A stretch of 64,000 nucleotides of DNA. Origin: Microvelia longipes. Its lineage: Eukaryota; Arthropoda; Insecta; Hemiptera; Veliidae. Shown here in pieces: positions 36,101 to 49,300 of this stretch. The first letter of the stretch is position 1; every line of letters starts with the position of its first letter. The stretch lies in NCBI GenBank assembly GCA_018340805.1, contig JACMZG010000008.1, forward strand, positions 59,211,281 through 59,275,280. The letters run 5' to 3'. Under the pieces are notes generated by a model. That model had not been told where the DNA came from. It saw only the letters and a list, made by a program, of their open reading frames with translations, and searched no databases. A program made the position numbers and the translations under genes.

Positions 36101-37268
36101 AAAGTAGTTACTCCTAAAAGAAACTGCAAAAACAAATCAAAGAGAATCCCTGGTTCACAGCTGAATGTTACGAGCTCAAGCAAAAATTTAAAAGGCAATG
36201 AAGAAAATGTAGAAAACAAACATTTCAATAACAAAATGAAATAGACCTATATTTAAAATTTCAAAATGAATATGAAACCCTAATAAAAAATCTAAAAACT
36301 CATGAAAAAACACTTATTAGTACCCTCGCTGCACTAAAGAATCTAAAGCTATCAAAATATTTTACCCAAGACCTCAAAGTGATCGTAACCTTTCAGTAAA
36401 TGACTGGTACAGGTTCCTTTGCTCCTTATATCAGCCAAGACCTAATTTTGAAATAGAACTGGCTGCAAATGATCCTACTCAAAACAATCTTGATAGTGAA
36501 ATCAATATGAAAGAGCTCCTTGAGTCACTTAAAAAATGTAAAGACAACAAAGCCCCTGGGCTCGGGCTCGATGGATTTTCCTACGAGTTCTATTCACGAT
36601 TACCTGAGTCTTTTTTAGAATGTTTACTTGAGCTCTTTAACATTGTTTACACCCAAAAAATAATTCCTGATTCATGGCCGTGCATTATATTACATAAAAA
36701 AGGCAACAAAAATGACTACCTGGCTTCAGACCAGGAAGAGGTTGTATTGACAATGTTCTTGTGCTGACTTCAGTCATAAACTATAATTTAAAAAATAGTG
36801 CTATCATGATAAAGATTGAACTGATAACGTACAGACGTTTCTTGTCAATGCTTGTTACATTATTTGTATTCCTATCTAAATTAAGCACCTTTTTTTACGT
36901 ACAATGGTGTTTAATGTAATGTTTAATTGTCTAACTTAATAGTGATACAGTTAAAAGTAATTTCTTTGTCAATTTAATTAACTTAATTTCAATAATAGCA
37001 AGTAGGGCTCAATCCTTAAGGCACGTCAAGAATATTAACTTATTGCGTTGAAATTTTATAACTTCACTGGAAAACACACATTATCATCTAGAAAAAACCA
37101 AACAATTAATAACAAAACAAATTTTTACGAAAAATTAAAAAAAGTCCAAATTAGAACATCGTATATTACCGACAAACATATGGGATGCATATATATAATA
37201 TACATAAATAAATAAAAAAATATATAATATATATAGATATATAAATATATATATATAATATATATATA

Positions 37269-37316
<48 letters not shown>

Positions 37317-40300
37317 TTGTCAAATAATTTTGGACAGTATCTTAGTAAATTGATATTCCTTCTAGGGCAAATAATATCAATAGATTAATTAATACTTGAC
37401 AATGGCATTCTGAAGATGAGTGAAGGTACACGGAAGTTGAAAGGAAAAGTACCGAGGTACTCTGTATCAAATTTTAATTTTTTAAAATTTTTAATTGTTT
37501 TTACTAATTAAAAATGTTAATTAATAAAAAAAATGTCATATTAAGAGATAGTAAAAAAACGTCACACAGTATATATATAAGACCAACAAATGTGTCAAAT
37601 TTTATGCCATTATCAGCAATAGGTCAATTTTTTTAGATAATCAATATTTAACGACTTTTATAAGTTTTTTGAATTAGAAAAAAATCCAATTGAGCTTAAT
37701 TGGACATAAGTAAAAGAGCAAATGTGTTCTTTTACGTAATAAGTAAGTACACTGTGTTTCGTTTAATTAGGCAAGCATATCTATGGTTATTGTTGGATCA
37801 TTCAAGTTAAGTAGCATCGAGCAAGGCAAGTATCTGGATGTGTGACTATCGGGAATAAAACTTATGTAATTACTAACTGAGGACGAGTGAAGAGAGTCCA
37901 AAGACATGTTTTAAAATAAATTTGGCGAATTGTATATTCCAAGGACGAGCGGAGCGAGTCCGAAGTAGGGAGATTTAAAAAGGATTCCTCACACTTAAAC
38001 CTTTGTGTCGACGATAAATAAGATTTATAAATCTTGTGAAGATTAAAAACAACAACATGTTTTATGAAAAATGTATTTTCAAAACATTTTGAAAGAAGCA
38101 AGATTAACCCGAAAATATTTCATAAGATTCAAAATTGACGAAAAAGAGATGTAAAAAATAAAAGAAGGGTCGTAACCAAGCAGGGCTGCCACAATCGTCT
38201 CAGAATTAATCAAGCAGCTTTGTTAATTGAGTTCAGAGAGGTAACGATGCCGTAAAGATACAACCTTTCTAACCAAATAAAACTATGACGTCATGTCAAG
38301 GTAAAAATTTCTTCTCTTTTGAAATTTTCCTCTTTTGAAAGAAGAAAATTAAAATGAGATTTACAAAATTGCATATTAAAGTAGAAATACAAATTTTAAA
38401 GTTTAATAATTGGTTATAATTAAGGAATGAATGTATCTTTGGTATATGCTTAAGACATGTATAAAATGCAACCTGTAACTACAAATAATTCTGGCATGGA
38501 GGAAAATCAAAATGGGAAAAGGAAAGACGAGGAAATGATATTTTATAATTCATTATTTTCCAATACTTGTTGAATAAATCACTACTTGCTCTCGAATTTG
38601 GTTTGTATTTCATTGTCAAAACACTAAACCTTTTACTTGCTGACTGACAAGTTAAAAAGTTACTGTTTCGACTATAAACCCCAAACCTGAGCAGGAATTG
38701 AATCGGAGAGAAAAACAAGCATTGGCTTGCCAATCTCCAAGCCAGAACTAGTTTGTAGTCATAAACTGATATGGTGTAAATATAATGATAAAAAAATTGT
38801 GAGGTCTTAGATCACCTGAAACGGGATAATTCAGGTGAAATACCGGTATAGATTTTTTTAAACTAAATAAATTTCCTATATACGGTATAAATGAGGAAAA
38901 GTAATTATGAAGTTCAGTTTAAAAAAATAATCTAAAATCATTTTTTACTCTATTCGATAAAAATTGAAAAGTGAAAACTTTTTCGTTGTGTGTTACAAGA
39001 TTGGAAAGAATAATTGCTTTTGGTCTATGTATGCCTATGTTTCAATCCAGAGAGCGAGAGAGGATGTGAATTGGTGATTCTGCAGACTTTAATTTAACCA
39101 CTGGTTAGTTTGCCAATGTTTCTGTGTAAAAATATTTCTTCTGAACCATGAATTCCAGAAAAGGCATAAAGAATTGGAATATTTGTACCTTAATAACAGT
39201 TTCAAAGAAAAGAAGTGAACTACTTTGCGTATAACTGTACAACCATGCGTGTTGCTTCGTTACAAAATACATTGAAAGAAAGTTCGCTAAAGCTAAAAGC
39301 CTAAAGAGAAGGAAAAATTGTGGTTAAATTTTATAAACAGCTTAGGATGAGCCATTTAGAGTCCAATGTTGCTAGTATTCTATTAACTAAATCAATTGCT
39401 ATTTCCAGATTAAATCAAATTGGGTTCGGGATAACTCGGGTTTTTACTTCACGATATAGAATTTGCTACGCTCATCCTCTTCACTCATCATGGACTCACT
39501 CACTCACTGTGCTCGTCTTCAGACTGTTAAAAACCGATTTATTCCTAGAGGTGATTATCCACGTGTTGACCTCACTTGATGCTTCTTAACCCTTGTGATC
39601 CAATAAATTCATAGATTTAGTAGCCGTATTGAAATAAAAAAATATATTTAATTAGTTAAAGGAATACAGTCATGCCAAAGTTTAAGGCAAACGAAGAATT
39701 CGAAATCCCAGTATCGGATATCAATGAAGTTATAAATAATTAACAAACAATAGGATTCTGTACTTTATGATTAATGTCTGTACCAAGATCTATTCCGATC
39801 CGAGAAATATTTAGAAGTTATCGTAGGAAAAAATTCGGACCTTCGGCCCTTAGTCGCATCGCGGCTACATTGTTTTTTAACACTTAAATCCCATAGGGTC
39901 ATATTAGCCTTTTTCCCTCACTCAAATCTCACTCAACTAATCCATCCCAGAGTAAGCACACACTCAATCATCTAGGAAGCACATTCTCCGTACATGGCCG
40001 CACATATGACTGCTTCACAGTGTGCCTAGTTCATCTAGGCCAACCAGACTCTATCCAAACTCACCGCTTTGACAAGTGCCTGCGACTAGTCCTCAGTGAG
40101 CTTAGTTCATCTATAGTCCTACTAGTTCCTCTGATCATATTAGCATCACTTAGCCCGCCCTCGTTTTACCAGTCTCACCAATCTCATCAGCTCCTCTAGC
40201 ATCACCAGACCCTGGCTAGTTCGGCGCCACCTAACACAGAACTCTTACGTTATTCGTGTTCCGACTTCACTTTCACTAAGTTTGGACATACGAAGCCTTA

Positions 40301-43300
40301 TCTTTATCTTTCCGACCTTTATCTCCATCAGACTGCAGAACCTTGACTTTTCGAAACGCGGATCCAGATTTGTCAGACAGGTTTGGCTATTCGGCTTCAT
40401 AAGAGGTGAAAGATACTGGTAATTTAAATAGAATCGCATTAAAATTTTAATTGAGTCTCCCTGACTTTAGCTTGTCTTGAGAGACTCATGGTTATAACTT
40501 CTACCTGGCATTTGATTCAGCTATACGATCCGGCTATACGTCTCCGGATTTGGGATTATGGACAGCATTTTTTTAATGAATAGTATAAAATCCCTGCAAA
40601 ACAGAAAAATTGTCGTCAATAATGCTACTGTATCCAGTAACATTTTTTCATCGTGTCTAAAAATTAACTTGAACTCAGTGATAGTGAAAACTCGTGTGTT
40701 CTAGGTTAAAGGATAGTGATGGTGTTATCCTGTTCTTGAGGTTTTCAGGTTGTGACAGCAAATATTTTATCTCTATTTTAGCCCTAAAATGATTCACTGC
40801 GCGTCATAATCTCTACAAAAGACTTCTTTCCTTTTTTAAATTATTGTAGCTTCATTGAATAAAGAGTAAGGGTATTCTCTATACGAGTACCTTAATATGA
40901 GCGTGGACTATCACGTGGCATAATTTAGATCACAAGGTAAATATAATAATTGTTAAGATAAAATGTTTTAGACTGCTTTGAAAAATAAATAGTCCATTGA
41001 AGAGGCCCTTTTATCTTATCCTTCAAGTCTACAACTCATTTATTATTTCAATAAATAATTAATGCGGAGTATTATTTCAATGCTTGTTTCAAGTCCTTTC
41101 GTCCTTCAGAGTGTTTACCCTACAGAAACTACGTTTTCAAATCATTATTTCCTTGAAATTTTACTATTATACGAGGAGCATGTTCCGTGTATTTTACTCA
41201 CAACAATCCTATTATTTTTTTATTTAGAATGATCTGTATAATGCGTGATATAACAATTTTCTCATCAAAATAAAGCCAACAATATTTAAAATCAAAACTA
41301 ATAATTATAATACTTCCCGAAAAAAGTGAAATAAAATTATTTTAATGTAAAGGAATACTAATCTTTATTTAGATTTGTATTCCTTTAGTATTTAAAGTTC
41401 GCCATACTTTATTTATGAGTAATGTAATTGTGTAATTGAGTAATGTACTCTGTGTAGAGTACAAAGTTCTTTTATGCTAGAGAGTTGAAACTTGGTATGA
41501 AAATCAATCTTTAGATCTAGTTGTGGTATTAGAAAAATAAATAACTGTTATCCATAACTCGGGAAAATTTCGAAAATATAATTAACAAAACAATAGTTGT
41601 AACAATTTTAAATTTAGCACGATTTTTTTTACTTATCAACAAATGAGCCAAGTGTCTTCCCATTAACTGAATTCGTTCAATTTTTATCGAATGACATGTA
41701 TATATTTTTTAAAATATCGGCAGACCATCTAATTGAGTTGAAATAAGGCAGTAGCGTATGCCTTAACATTATAAACTGGTTTACAATGTTACATTTTAAT
41801 TCATCCAGTATGTCTACAGATTTTGTTAAGCAAGTCTACTTATGTAAAGAATTATAAGGCGTGGTCGAATATCCACGGCCTTCTAGAACATTGGATCACC
41901 AACAAACTTTTTTTATAACTTTTTTTTCAATATTTTCAGTAATTAGCCGGATTTGTGATAAATGAAGGCTATTTCCGTAATCTACACGCTCTTTTGGTTA
42001 ATCTCAAAGAGTATTTTACATTCACTCAACGATTTATTTTTAATCTAACTTGGTACATACATAACTACTGTTAGAAGTCAATGTTATCTACCTGATTTGT
42101 GTTATATTTTGACATGTCATATTTGTTGACATTGACGTCTAACAGTAGTTATGTATGTACCAAGTTAGATTAAAAATAAATCGTTGAGTGAATGTAAATA
42201 CTCTTTGAGATTAACCAAAAGAGCGTGTAGATTACGGAAATAGCCTTCATTTATCACAAATCCGGCTAATTACTGAAAATATTGAAAAAAAAGTTATAAA
42301 AAAAGTTTGTTGGTGATCCAATGTTCTAGAAGGCCGTGGATATTCGACCGCGCCTTATTGTTCTTCGTCAGAAGTTGGAGGTTGTCCACAAGGATTAAAA
42401 TTGATCTATCAAGTTTAAGGACTAGCGCAGGTTTAACGCTGAATTATAAATTTAGCGTTTTTCATACTCTGAGGACGATCGAAGCAAGTCCGAAACTATG
42501 ATAAGCGTAGAGAATCCGATATGGTGAGAAAAGGTTACGAGATACCCTGTACTTTATTTTTTTAATTTAATGGAATATTTCACCTTCATTATCCTAGAGT
42601 GTTATTTATAAATGAAGAAACTTTTACTTATTTCGAAAGTCTTTGTTTGTATGATTAAAGCTTTAATAAAAGGGTAAAAGGGTTTAATATTTCGACATAT
42701 AATTGAGCAAAAAAGGATGTTTGGAAAGGAAACTTGTTGCAAGGTTTTGCAAATAATTAATGAGGGAAATTGTTTACGAGCACTTCAAAAGGCAAAACAC
42801 TTTTTCGTTTTTTTTTTGCGCCTGTTTTGTAATAAAATAAATGCCGTTTATGGGGATGAAAAGGCAAAGTTTATCCGTTTTTATCATTCTACATCATAAA
42901 AGTTTTTTAAAGTTGAAAAAGGTTAACACAAAGTTCACATTGACTTTAATTATTTTTTTTAACCTGAATATTAGTAAAATCAATTCCTCATAGAAGTTAA
43001 ATTAGAAAACATTTAGTATTGCCATTTTGCATGAAATATCCAAAACTGATGTTAAGTATAGAGCTAATCTTTAACACATATTTTAAAGTTCATAGAAAAC
43101 AATGCGGCGCGGTGATCCACAGACCAGACGAATTTCGTTTGAAAAGCTTGCTTTCTCGAGCACTAATCCAGTTCTTTCTCAGGTTTTTAGTTTATGCTTC
43201 ATAGTCGGACTAGTAGCACTGTTAATTGTCCGTCAAATGGTCAAATAATTAATATATGCATATTGTTGAATTGATTTTTCAAAAGAAATGCGCATTTTCA

Positions 43301-46300
43301 CACCATGGGTTGTTCAAAACTATATTTATCCTAGCATTATTAGTTCTGCATAATATTCAGGACAGTCATACCAATCTCAGTTTATGCTGATCTTCAAAAT
43401 ATTTTAGCGGACATGTAAAAGTGCTTTAAAGCCTACACCGAAAAACTTAAGCCAAAACTCAATTGGTGTGCAAGTAAGCACCAACTCTAAAGGAAATTCG
43501 TCCGCCTTATGGACCACGCGCCAGAATTATTTTGTAGTTATAAACTTACAAAGTTAAAATATTGTAACATAAATTTTCAATACTTGGTTCACACCAGTTT
43601 TAATTTTAATTTATTTTAAAATTTTGGTGTGAGTTCAAAGATAATTAGTTTAGCAGTTGTATAATTTAAATTTAAATTCTGAATTGTATTGGCGGGAAAG
43701 GGACCGCCATCTTTATTTTTTATTAGCGCTTTATTAATTAAGTTAATAACATTCTTTTATTGTTGAGTTATATTTAATTTGGTCTAAATTAGGATTAATT
43801 TTTAGTTCAGAGTTTTGATTATTTAATTTGGGTTATTATATTAGGTTTAAACCCAAGTTTAGGGTTTTGGGGAAGGTTATACCGGAGCAGGTTGTTCTAG
43901 GTGGTTCCGAGGTGAACACATTTTCTGTTAGGTGCTTTTTCGGCCCTTAATTTTAGTTCAAGTTTAACTTCACCCGTTTAAGGGGATTATCTGGGTAGTT
44001 CAGTTTTTCTGGATTAGTGGGAGTAATAACAACAAACAACATTGTAACATCACTAAGTAAGTTAACAGTTGTGTTGTTAAGTTGCAACATTGTAATTGTA
44101 ACTTTACAATTTGAGGCTGCTCGGTTGACGAAGTTAATCTCTTGGTGCCTGCTTACTGGACGATCTGCCACTGTGTTTGTGCTGAGGCTTAGCCACAAAT
44201 CTTAAAGTGTTCTGGTGCCTTAAGTCAGTTGCTGCTCCAAACTGTTCTCACTATTTTGATTTGGCAATCTATAAATATCAGGTCAGACAGATACCGCAAA
44301 TCCTTTCTTATCACCTTTCGAGCTGGACGCTCGAATCGGATGGCCTTCTCATCATTATTTTATTTTATCAGAAGTTTCTTTTTCTTTTATTAGTATTAAG
44401 CCTCCATATATTGTAAGCCCTAGGAAGTCAGTAACGGCCAGTAGAAGACTACTGTGCATAGGTAGGGATCAATGTAAGGGGCCCCATAGTTTATTAGGCA
44501 GATCTTTATGTATATTACTTTCATTTATTTACAGTCAGCTAGATCAGAGCACTTAAAAATCAAGTCACTTTTCTTTATATTTTGTTTTCAAGTAATTATT
44601 TATACTTATCTTCAATATAGTTTACTTTTATTTTATGTGTCTGATCTCTTCTATCAATTTTGATTCCTGGGCAGAACTTAATTACTGTTCTGAACAAGAA
44701 TATAGTATTAACTTTTTATTTAAATTCAAATATTTGTCTCATTTAACTTTATTACTGCTTGAATTAGCCAGCTCCTGGATACCAAAGTTTGCTATTTCAG
44801 CATCCAAATTGTTCCCAAATTATATTTAATACAGACTGGATTCCTCGTTCACCAGTCTACACCTTAACCTCCCCTATTCCTCTTCCTCAATCCCTCCTCT
44901 GCCCACATTTGTCTGTCCAGTGTTGTCTTCATACTGAGGTCACCATTTGTGTCTACTCCTCTGAACATACTGTTAAAAGCTGAACGAGGTGCGCTCAAAT
45001 AGTTTAAAAGAGAGCTTAAACTCTATGATCATATTCTAAAAGTTCAGGTCGCTCAAAAAGCCTACGCCCTTAAAGTGCACCAGACTGAGTTGGGTACAGA
45101 ACATCACTCACAACATAGCCGTTAAAGGCTATATAAGAGATTGGCGCCCAACGTGGAGCCTTACAGGGCCTGAACTACTTAAGAATCAGATTTTAATAGT
45201 AAATAAAGACTTCTGTGTTATTTTATTTAGATATGACCCTGGTAGACAAGGTAAGGTTATCGTAGGTGGAATCTCCGTTATCACTGAGTGTATTTGTAAA
45301 AATAAACAATATTTCATTTATATACGTATTTCAGACTTACCTTATATTCAATTAAATAATTATATTTTATTATCAAAACAATTTTATGTATTTAAAATTA
45401 ATATTTCACTATCACACATTATCTTGAAAATAAACACTGTTTTCTTTTTACAAATACACACTTTTCTGGATAACTCGAGCCTTCCTGGTACAATATCCTT
45501 TTTTGTGAGCCATTTTCGGAGCTGTGGAAGCCTGAAAAAATATTTTGGATCATATATTTTATTATTTTTTAAATAATTTATGCTGGATTTGTGGAAATTC
45601 TTGAAGATAGCATAACATCACGTGAAAATGAAAATAATCTGAGCTTTTTCTTTTTCATATCTTCTTATTCCTTTTCAGATGAAATCTTAATATGGCCGAC
45701 AATTTTTAAATTTTTTTTCCCTGATTAAGACCATCTCCTTTTCAGGAGATGGTAGAGGTAAATCACTTCGTAGCTTTCTCGAAGATATTGAAGTTTGTAG
45801 TAGGGCTAGGAACGCCACTGAAGAAGATTTATGGAAAGGAGCTCTAGATCTTTTCACCGGTTCTGCGCTTCGCTGGTTTAAATCAGTTTATAAAGATGTT
45901 TCTCTCATGGCGAGAGTTAGTCGACCTGTTGAAAGAAGAGTATGAGGATGAGGATTATGTGTAGAGCTTACAGCGGAAATGTTATCCAGGACGCAGGGCT
46001 TAGATGAAAAGTTGGAGACTTCGTTCAGTTATGAGGACTTACTTTTTCTCGTCTCGACTTAACTGAGGAAAAGCAGTTGCAGATCTTATTCCGTAATGTG
46101 ACGCCTTACTTCTATGACCGCCTACGTCAGTATAGAGTTGACAGTGTTGCAGAGTTTACGAAGTTAGACGACGCATTTCAAAGTGACAAAGTCATATGGA
46201 AAATACAAACCTCCTCCTACAGCGAAAAAAGACACTGCTTGAACCCAGTTTAGCCTATGCAGGTTTTTCTAGTCTAAGGATGAAAAATAGTAATGTTGCG

Positions 46301-49300
46301 GGAGTTGAAGTAGTGAAAAACTCTGGTTTATAAAACAATAATTTTCGTCGCTATGATATAAATCCTCTTATCACCAAGGAAACAAGAATAACTCTTATTC
46401 ATAGAAGATCTTTACGCCTCAAGACCGTGCTTGTTTAAATTGTGGAGTCAAAGCCACTTTTCACACGTTGTCCGAATTAGGATTTGTGGCAGCTGTGGAA
46501 ACAAGGACTTAGCAAAAGTGTGTCAGTATGTCCTACTTCCTCAGGGAAACGAAGAAGGAAGACGAAAGTAATCGGGACGTCTTCGCCTTCCCAATTTGAA
46601 GTCCCACAAAAAGGAACGTGCTGCTTGGTTGAAGGTAGTACAGTCGTTCTTTCAACGACGAACGCGTCAGCGGTTTAATTACCTCTTCTAAAGCGACCCG
46701 TCCTTTATTTGGAAGTTATGGTTCTGGTATCCTTTACTTGTTTATGGATTCCGGAGCATCACGGACTTTAATTAATTACAAAGGCTGGGAAATTGTTCAA
46801 AGTTTGGGCTTTAAGTTGAATGAAGCCTCGGACATAAAGTGTACTGTTGCAGACGGCAGGAGATGTGAAATCATAGGCAGTGTGGATTTACCTATATGTG
46901 CTGGACGGTAAACTTAAAGTTATTCCGACGTTAGTCGTTCCGATATTTCTTCCACTCTGATCCTTGGCTAGATTTCTGGAAATCGATGGGTATTATTCCA
47001 GATCTCTATCAATTTCAATCATTTTTTTCAGAAGATGACGTTTATTATCGAAGTGCTAGTGTCTAAAGATCATCTTTCAACGGAGAGAGGAGAGAAACTT
47101 CGTCAGCTCACCGATGAATTCTTCGACACCATGGGTTCCGTGATAGGATGTACTGGTTTGGTGGAGCACGTTATCGATACTGGTGACGCTGCTCCTATCA
47201 AACAGCGCTACTACCGGTCTCTCCAGCGTTCAGAAGAAGATGAACGACGAACTCGAGGATATGTTGTCAAAGGGTATTGTTGAACCTTCGAACTCACCTT
47301 GGTCGTCACCAGTGGTGATGGTGCCTAAGCCTGATGGTACTTATCGCTTCTGTGTTGACTATCGCAAAGTTAATACGGTAACTAAGAAAGACGCATACCT
47401 TTGCCATATGTATCTCATATCTTGGACAGGCTGAAAATGCGCGCTACATTTCTTCCCTTGATATTAAATCAGCCTACTGGCAGGTCCCAGTTGAAGAAGC
47501 ATCAAGAGAGAAGACAGCCTTTACTGTTCCCACCAGAGGACTTTTTCAATTCCGTAGGATGCCCTTTGGGCTTCACAACAGTCCTGCTACGTGGCAACGA
47601 TTGATTGATAAGGTGTTGGGAGCCGATGTGAGGTATATGTATTGTATACCTCGATGATATCATCATCTGTACACTCGATTTTTCCACCCACCTTAAGGTT
47701 TTGTCGCTCGTCCTTTCGCGGCTACGTAAAGCAGGTCTGACGTTAAATCGGGAGAAATGTAGATTTTGCGTCCAACAATTGAAGTACCTGGGATACTTAG
47801 TTGACGTCCATGGGTTAAGAGTTGACCCTGATAAAATCAGTGCCATCGTTAAATACCCGGCTCCTAAGACGCCTAAGCAACTTCGACGTTTCTTAGGGAT
47901 GGCGTCATGGTATCGTCGATTTGTACCGGCGTTTTCAACGATCACAGCGCCTCTTACCGCCTTACTTAAGAAAGGATGCCGTTGGGAGTGGTCTCCAAAA
48001 TGCGTTGAGGCTTTTCGAGACCTCAAGGAGCAACTTATCACTGCCCCTGTCCTCAATTGTCCCGATTTTGACAAGTCTTTTATTTTACAGACCGATGCTA
48101 GCGAAGTAGGCCTCGGTGCGATTTTATCACAAGAGCTGGAGGAAGGAGAGCGCGTGATAGCTTTCGCTAGTCGGTCTCTGACAAAATTAGAGGGGAAGTA
48201 CTCGGCAACGGAGTTGGAAGCGTTGGCAGTGCTTTGGGTCATAGAGAAATTTAGGTCCTATCTCGAAGGCCAAAGTTTCAGTGTGGTTACGGACCACATG
48301 GCATTGAAGTGGTTGATGAGTCTGAAAGAACCAAAAGGAAGACTCGCCCGTTGGGTTCTCAGACTCCAGCAATATGACTTCACGATAAGTCATCGCCCTG
48401 GTAAACTTAATACCGTGGCTGATGCCATATCCCGAGCTCCGGTTGATGCGGTCAACGTTGCTGCGGATCTGGAAGAGGAAGAGGAAGAAAAGTGGTATTT
48501 AAAGATGGTGAGGAACGTTGAAGCCAATCCAGAAAAGTACCCTCTTTGGTCAATTCAGCAAGGTAGGTTGTATGCTAACCGTTTTAGGAAGAGAGGTCGC
48601 AATGAAGCGACATCTTCATGGAAGACTGTCGTGCCTAAAGAGAAGCGCCAAATGGTTATGGAGGAGAACCACGACTCACCTATGGCAGGACACCTTGGCA
48701 CCTTTAAAACCAAGAAACGGGTTATGCAGAGGTACTACTGGCCTGGGATGGCTTCGGACATTTCTAGCTATGTCAAGAAATGTCATGTCTGTTTGGCTAC
48801 GAAGAGCGAGTCTAAAAAGCCTGCAGGTATGATGGGTGATCAGCGTGATCCTGGTGCGCCCTGGCGAATGATTAGTGGAGATTTGATGGGACCCTTCCCT
48901 CGGTCTTCAAATCAAAATTGTCATCTTTTAGTCGTCGTTGATACGTTCACTAATATGCGCTACTGCATCCTTTGCGGAAGGCTGATGCTAAAGCATTACC
49001 TTTGTGGAGGAACAGATATTTATGATGTTGGGGTTCCCCAGTATTTTATAGCGGACAACGGTCCTCAATGGCGGAGTCGTGAGTTCCAGGATTTGATGAA
49101 CAAGTACAAGGTTCGAATACTCTTCAACCCTCTGTATCATGCTCAGAGTAATCCGACGGAGCGATACAACCGCACGATTAAGGCGATGATCTGCGCTTAT
49201 GTGAGAGATAATCATAAACACTGGGACAAGTACCTCCCACAACTTGGCTTTGCTTTAAGGACGGCAGTGAACGAATCCACCGGCTATTCGCCTTCATTCT

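Noticed and set aside
43953..44416. Frames repeated at 43953-44416 and 50018-50487, a possible duplicated gene
   Set aside because: They lie inside the two LTRs and are duplicated with them; no domain and no start context.
47502..48242. 246-codon minus-strand frame
   Set aside because: It is the antisense shadow of the reverse transcriptase and RNase H region.
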